A program made the translations under genes and the position numbers. The notes below the pieces were generated by a model, which searched no databases, was not told where the DNA came from, and saw only the letters and a list, made by a program, of their open reading frames with translations. A stretch of DNA of 64,000 nucleotides from Indolivaga macrotermitis (lineage in GTDB: Bacteria > Bacteroidota > Bacteroidia > Bacteroidales > Dysgonomonadaceae). Position 1 is the first letter of the stretch. Each line of letters starts with the position of its first letter. Of this stretch, positions 62,217 through 64,000 are shown one piece after another. Location of the stretch: contig NZ_FQUC01000003.1 in the NCBI RefSeq assembly GCF_900128985.1, positions 62,001-126,000 on the forward strand. The letters run 5' to 3'.

Positions 62217-62775
62217 ATATAATCTGGTCAAGACCTTTTCTGAGCCCAATTCCCTGCTGTTTGAATTGGGTAGGAGTAAATCCCGTAACCTTTTTAAACT
62301 GAGACGACAGATGGGCGACACTGCTGTAGCCCAACGAATCCGCTATTTCACTCAATGTTTGCTGGTTATATGTTAGTAGTTCTTTTACCTTCTCTATTTT
62401 CTGTAATATTGTATACTGTTCGATAGTAATACCTTCGGTAGCAGAAAATAATTTACTGAGGAAAGAATATTCGCGGTGCAACTGTTCCGAAAGCACTTCG
62501 GATATATTAAATCCATTGTCAGTCGAAAAGTGGATATGGTTGATAATAATTGTCCGTATCTGTTCTATTAGTTGTTGTTGGTAGTCGTCGAGAAGCTCAA
62601 AGCCCATATTCCCAAGGGCTATCCTCAGTTCCTGAAGCTTTTTTTTGTCGGGTTCCCCTGTTAAAATAGCTTCTCCTAACCTCACATCCAGAGTCTCTAT
62701 TTTTTGTTCGTTGAGTATGTTCTTTACTGCCATGATACAACGCGGACATACCATATTTTTGATATAGAGTTTCAT
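62215..62775 (-). CDS. AraC-type regulator fused to an HMA-like copper-sensing domain
   Basis: 186 residues. The first about 70 residues form an HMA-like domain with KLYIKNMVCPRCIMAVKNIL (Cys 10 and Cys 13), a typical metal-binding loop. The C-terminal about 100 residues are an AraC DNA-binding domain with TLSEIADSLGYSSVAHLSSQ and KVTGFTPTQFK. This fusion is known in Bacteroidota near copper genes and would turn copper binding directly into transcription control. The copA-chaperone pair is 2 kb away and is the likely target. It has a promoter at 62792-62799. Confidence 0.9.
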   Translation of the reverse strand: MKLYIKNMVCPRCIMAVKNILNEQKIETLDVRLGEAILTGEPDKKKLQELRIALGNMGFELLDDYQQQLIEQIRTIIINHIHFSTDNGFNISEVLSEQLHREYSFLSKLFSATEGITIEQYTILQKIEKVKELLTYNQQTLSEIADSLGYSSVAHLSSQFKKVTGFTPTQFKQQGIGLRKGLDQII

Positions 62776-62791
62776 AATAGAATCTTTTTAT

Positions 62792-62799
62792 CAAAGTTA
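62792..62799 (-). promoter_or_regulatory. -7 element TAACTTTG for the HMA-AraC gene
   Basis: Minus-strand TAnnTTTG match 17 bases before the ATG at 62775; -33 box unclear. Confidence 0.4.
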
Positions 62800-62946
62800 T
62801 AAAGATATTTTCTGTAATCATCATTAATCTGAAAGATAGATTATATTAATGATATGAAATATCTATAAAAAAAATAACATAGTTTGTGAACGAAAGTAGT
62901 ACATTAGAATGTTCTATACGTGATTGGTTAAGTACAGTAAACTAAA

Positions 62947-64000
62947 ATGAATCTGATTATGGGGAAAAGTAAGAAAAAGAATTTTGTACTGGATACAAAT
63001 GTTATTTTACACGATTTTAGATGTCTGGATAATTTCGAAGAAAACGACATCTATATCCCGATTGTAGTTCTCGAAGAATTGGACAAATTTAAAAAGGGAA
63101 ATGATCAGATTAATTACAATGCCCGGGAGTTTCTCCGGCAATTAGATTCGATAACCGATGATGATCTGTTCACAAAAGGATCAGCTATCGGTAGCGGAAT
63201 GGGACGGTTGTATGTAGAAACAAGTATTAAAGCGCAAGACCGGATAACAGCATTGTTTCCGGAGAAAATTCCTGATCACCGTATTCTGGCAGCTACGCTC
63301 GATATTACCGAGCGTAATCCAAAGCACAAGACGGTACTGATAACTAAAGATATTAATCTGAGGATGAAAGCACGTTCCGTAGGGTTAATGGCAGAGGATT
63401 ATATCAACGATAAGGTTACCGATATTGCCCTTTTCGAAGAGCATCATAAGACCTTGTCGGGGTTCGACACTTCGGTTATCGACCGGCTGTATAGTGAGCC
63501 GGAGGGTATCCCTTTCGGGGAATTCAATTTTGATGTGCCGATCAACCCGAATGAATGTTTCGTGATGAAAAATGGGAAGAAAAGCGTCTTGACCCGTTAT
63601 GATTCCTATGCAGGACGTATCCGTAAAGTTGATAAACAAGTATGCTTCGGGATACAGCCCCGAAATGCAGAACAGGCCTTTGCTTTCGATATACTGACTG
63701 ATCCCAATGTCAAGCTGGTAGCATTGACCGGTAAAGCAGGAACAGGAAAGACTCTCTTGGCTCTGGCTGCAGCACTAAAGCAGAATGAAGATTATGGGCA
63801 GATTCTTTTAGCACGGCCAATTGTTGCATTGAGTAATAAGGATCTAGGCTATCTTCCGGGTGACGAAAAGCAAAAAATAGCACCCTATATGCAACCTCTT
63901 TTTGATAACTTAGTAGTTATAAAAAGCCAGCTTAACTATGCAGGGACAGAAGTAAAGCGGATCGAAGAACTTCAGACGACGAAGAAGCTCGAAGTAGAAG
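62947..64000 (+). CDS. PhoH-like ATPase with N-terminal PIN domain (runs off the right edge)
   Basis: The frame opens at ATG 62947 (or 62959, MGKSKKKNFVLDTNV) and is still open at the window end, about 351 residues seen. The N-terminal PIN domain (about 10-155) shows FVLDTNVILHD with the first catalytic Asp and LLITKD-like VLITKDINLRMKA with a later one. The PhoH domain starts near 235 with the Walker A motif ALTGKAGTGKTLLALAAALK at about residue 260. PIN-PhoH proteins are RNA helicase-ribonuclease fusions in RNA turnover. The distal part of the ATPase is missing here only because of the window edge. Confidence 0.93.
   Translation, partial: MNLIMGKSKKKNFVLDTNVILHDFRCLDNFEENDIYIPIVVLEELDKFKKGNDQINYNAREFLRQLDSITDDDLFTKGSAIGSGMGRLYVETSIKAQDRITALFPEKIPDHRILAATLDITERNPKHKTVLITKDINLRMKARSVGLMAEDYINDKVTDIALFEEHHKTLSGFDTSVIDRLYSEPEGIPFGEFNFDVPINPNECFVMKNGKKSVLTRYDSYAGRIRKVDKQVCFGIQPRNAEQAFAFDILTDPNVKLVALTGKAGTGKTLLALAAALKQNEDYGQILLARPIVALSNKDLGYLPGDEKQKIAPYMQPLFDNLVVIKSQLNYAGTEVKRIEELQTTKKLEVE

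Noticed and set aside
63385-63639. Minus-strand frame inside the PhoH gene
   Set aside because: Antisense shadow of the well-supported PIN-PhoH coding sequence.

Overview
The window looks like a chromosomal segment of a Bacteroidota bacterium, most likely Bacteroidales close to Dysgonomonas/Bacteroides (genus is inference). The supporting signs are two hybrid two-component systems with an AraC output, a TonB-dependent receptor with an N-terminal carboxypeptidase-like domain, many lipoproteins with a Bacteroidota-type Cys-Ser-Asp/Asn-rich start, a BACON-type domain, starts with no clear Shine-Dalgarno sequence, and repeated TAnnTTTG (-7) promoter motifs, often TATCTTTG. By eye the DNA is AT-rich.

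Layout. 1-6 kb: the 3' part of a hybrid sensor/regulator followed by an exported GH3 beta-glucosidase. 6-10 kb: small genes (YciI-like, Crp/Fnr regulator, acyltransferase, hypothetical) and a tRNA-Leu(CAA). 10-16.5 kb: housekeeping genes (GDP-mannose pyrophosphorylase, glycosyltransferase, TIGR02757 protein, OmpA/TPR lipoprotein, HAD phosphatase, prephenate dehydrogenase). 16.5-23.8 kb: a probable extracellular nucleic-acid scavenging locus, with a lipoprotein NUC endonuclease divergent from an exported exonuclease/endonuclease/phosphatase, a TonB receptor and a DUF5689 plus triple OB-like lipoprotein. 24.4-35.5 kb: a second full-length hybrid two-component system and a run of five exported carbohydrate-active genes (GH2, DUF1349, SASA esterase, SGNH hydrolase, NodB deacetylase) without a SusC/SusD pair.

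35.6-39.5 kb: a formate/nitrite-type channel, then a very AT-rich minus-strand island of small orphan genes. These look like immunity genes of polymorphic toxins and are interleaved with two decayed toxin C-termini. The island is bracketed by a 44-bp direct repeat that belongs to a dispersed hairpin/iteron-like element, also present near 24.0 kb. 39.5-43.6 kb: exported CMD and cupin proteins, a dicarboxylate symporter and small lipoproteins. 43.8-48.3 kb: dissimilatory nitrite reduction to ammonium (nrfH, nrfA) with system II cytochrome c maturation (resB, ccsA).

48.4-53.5 kb: a SIR2-TPR protein whose start lies under a perfect inverted repeat (a possible defence gene), a DUF2314 lipoprotein, sppA, and an XRE/DUF2975 pair. 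The 500-bp gap upstream of the DUF2314 gene carries seven same-orientation TGTTGA-based 9-mers, which resembles a DnaA-box cluster or replication origin. 54-57.6 kb: two tandem DKNYY proteins and a lipoprotein. 57.7-62.8 kb: copper handling (HMA chaperone, CopA ATPase, and an HMA-AraC fusion regulator a few genes away) around an NrtR-type regulator and a small lipoprotein. The window ends inside a PIN-PhoH ATPase gene.

The best candidates for something undescribed are the SIR2-TPR gene with its operator-like repeat, the TGTTGA cluster, the decayed toxin/orphan-immunity island with its flanking repeat family, and the nucleic-acid utilisation locus. All functional statements are from reading the sequence and family knowledge; no database search was run.
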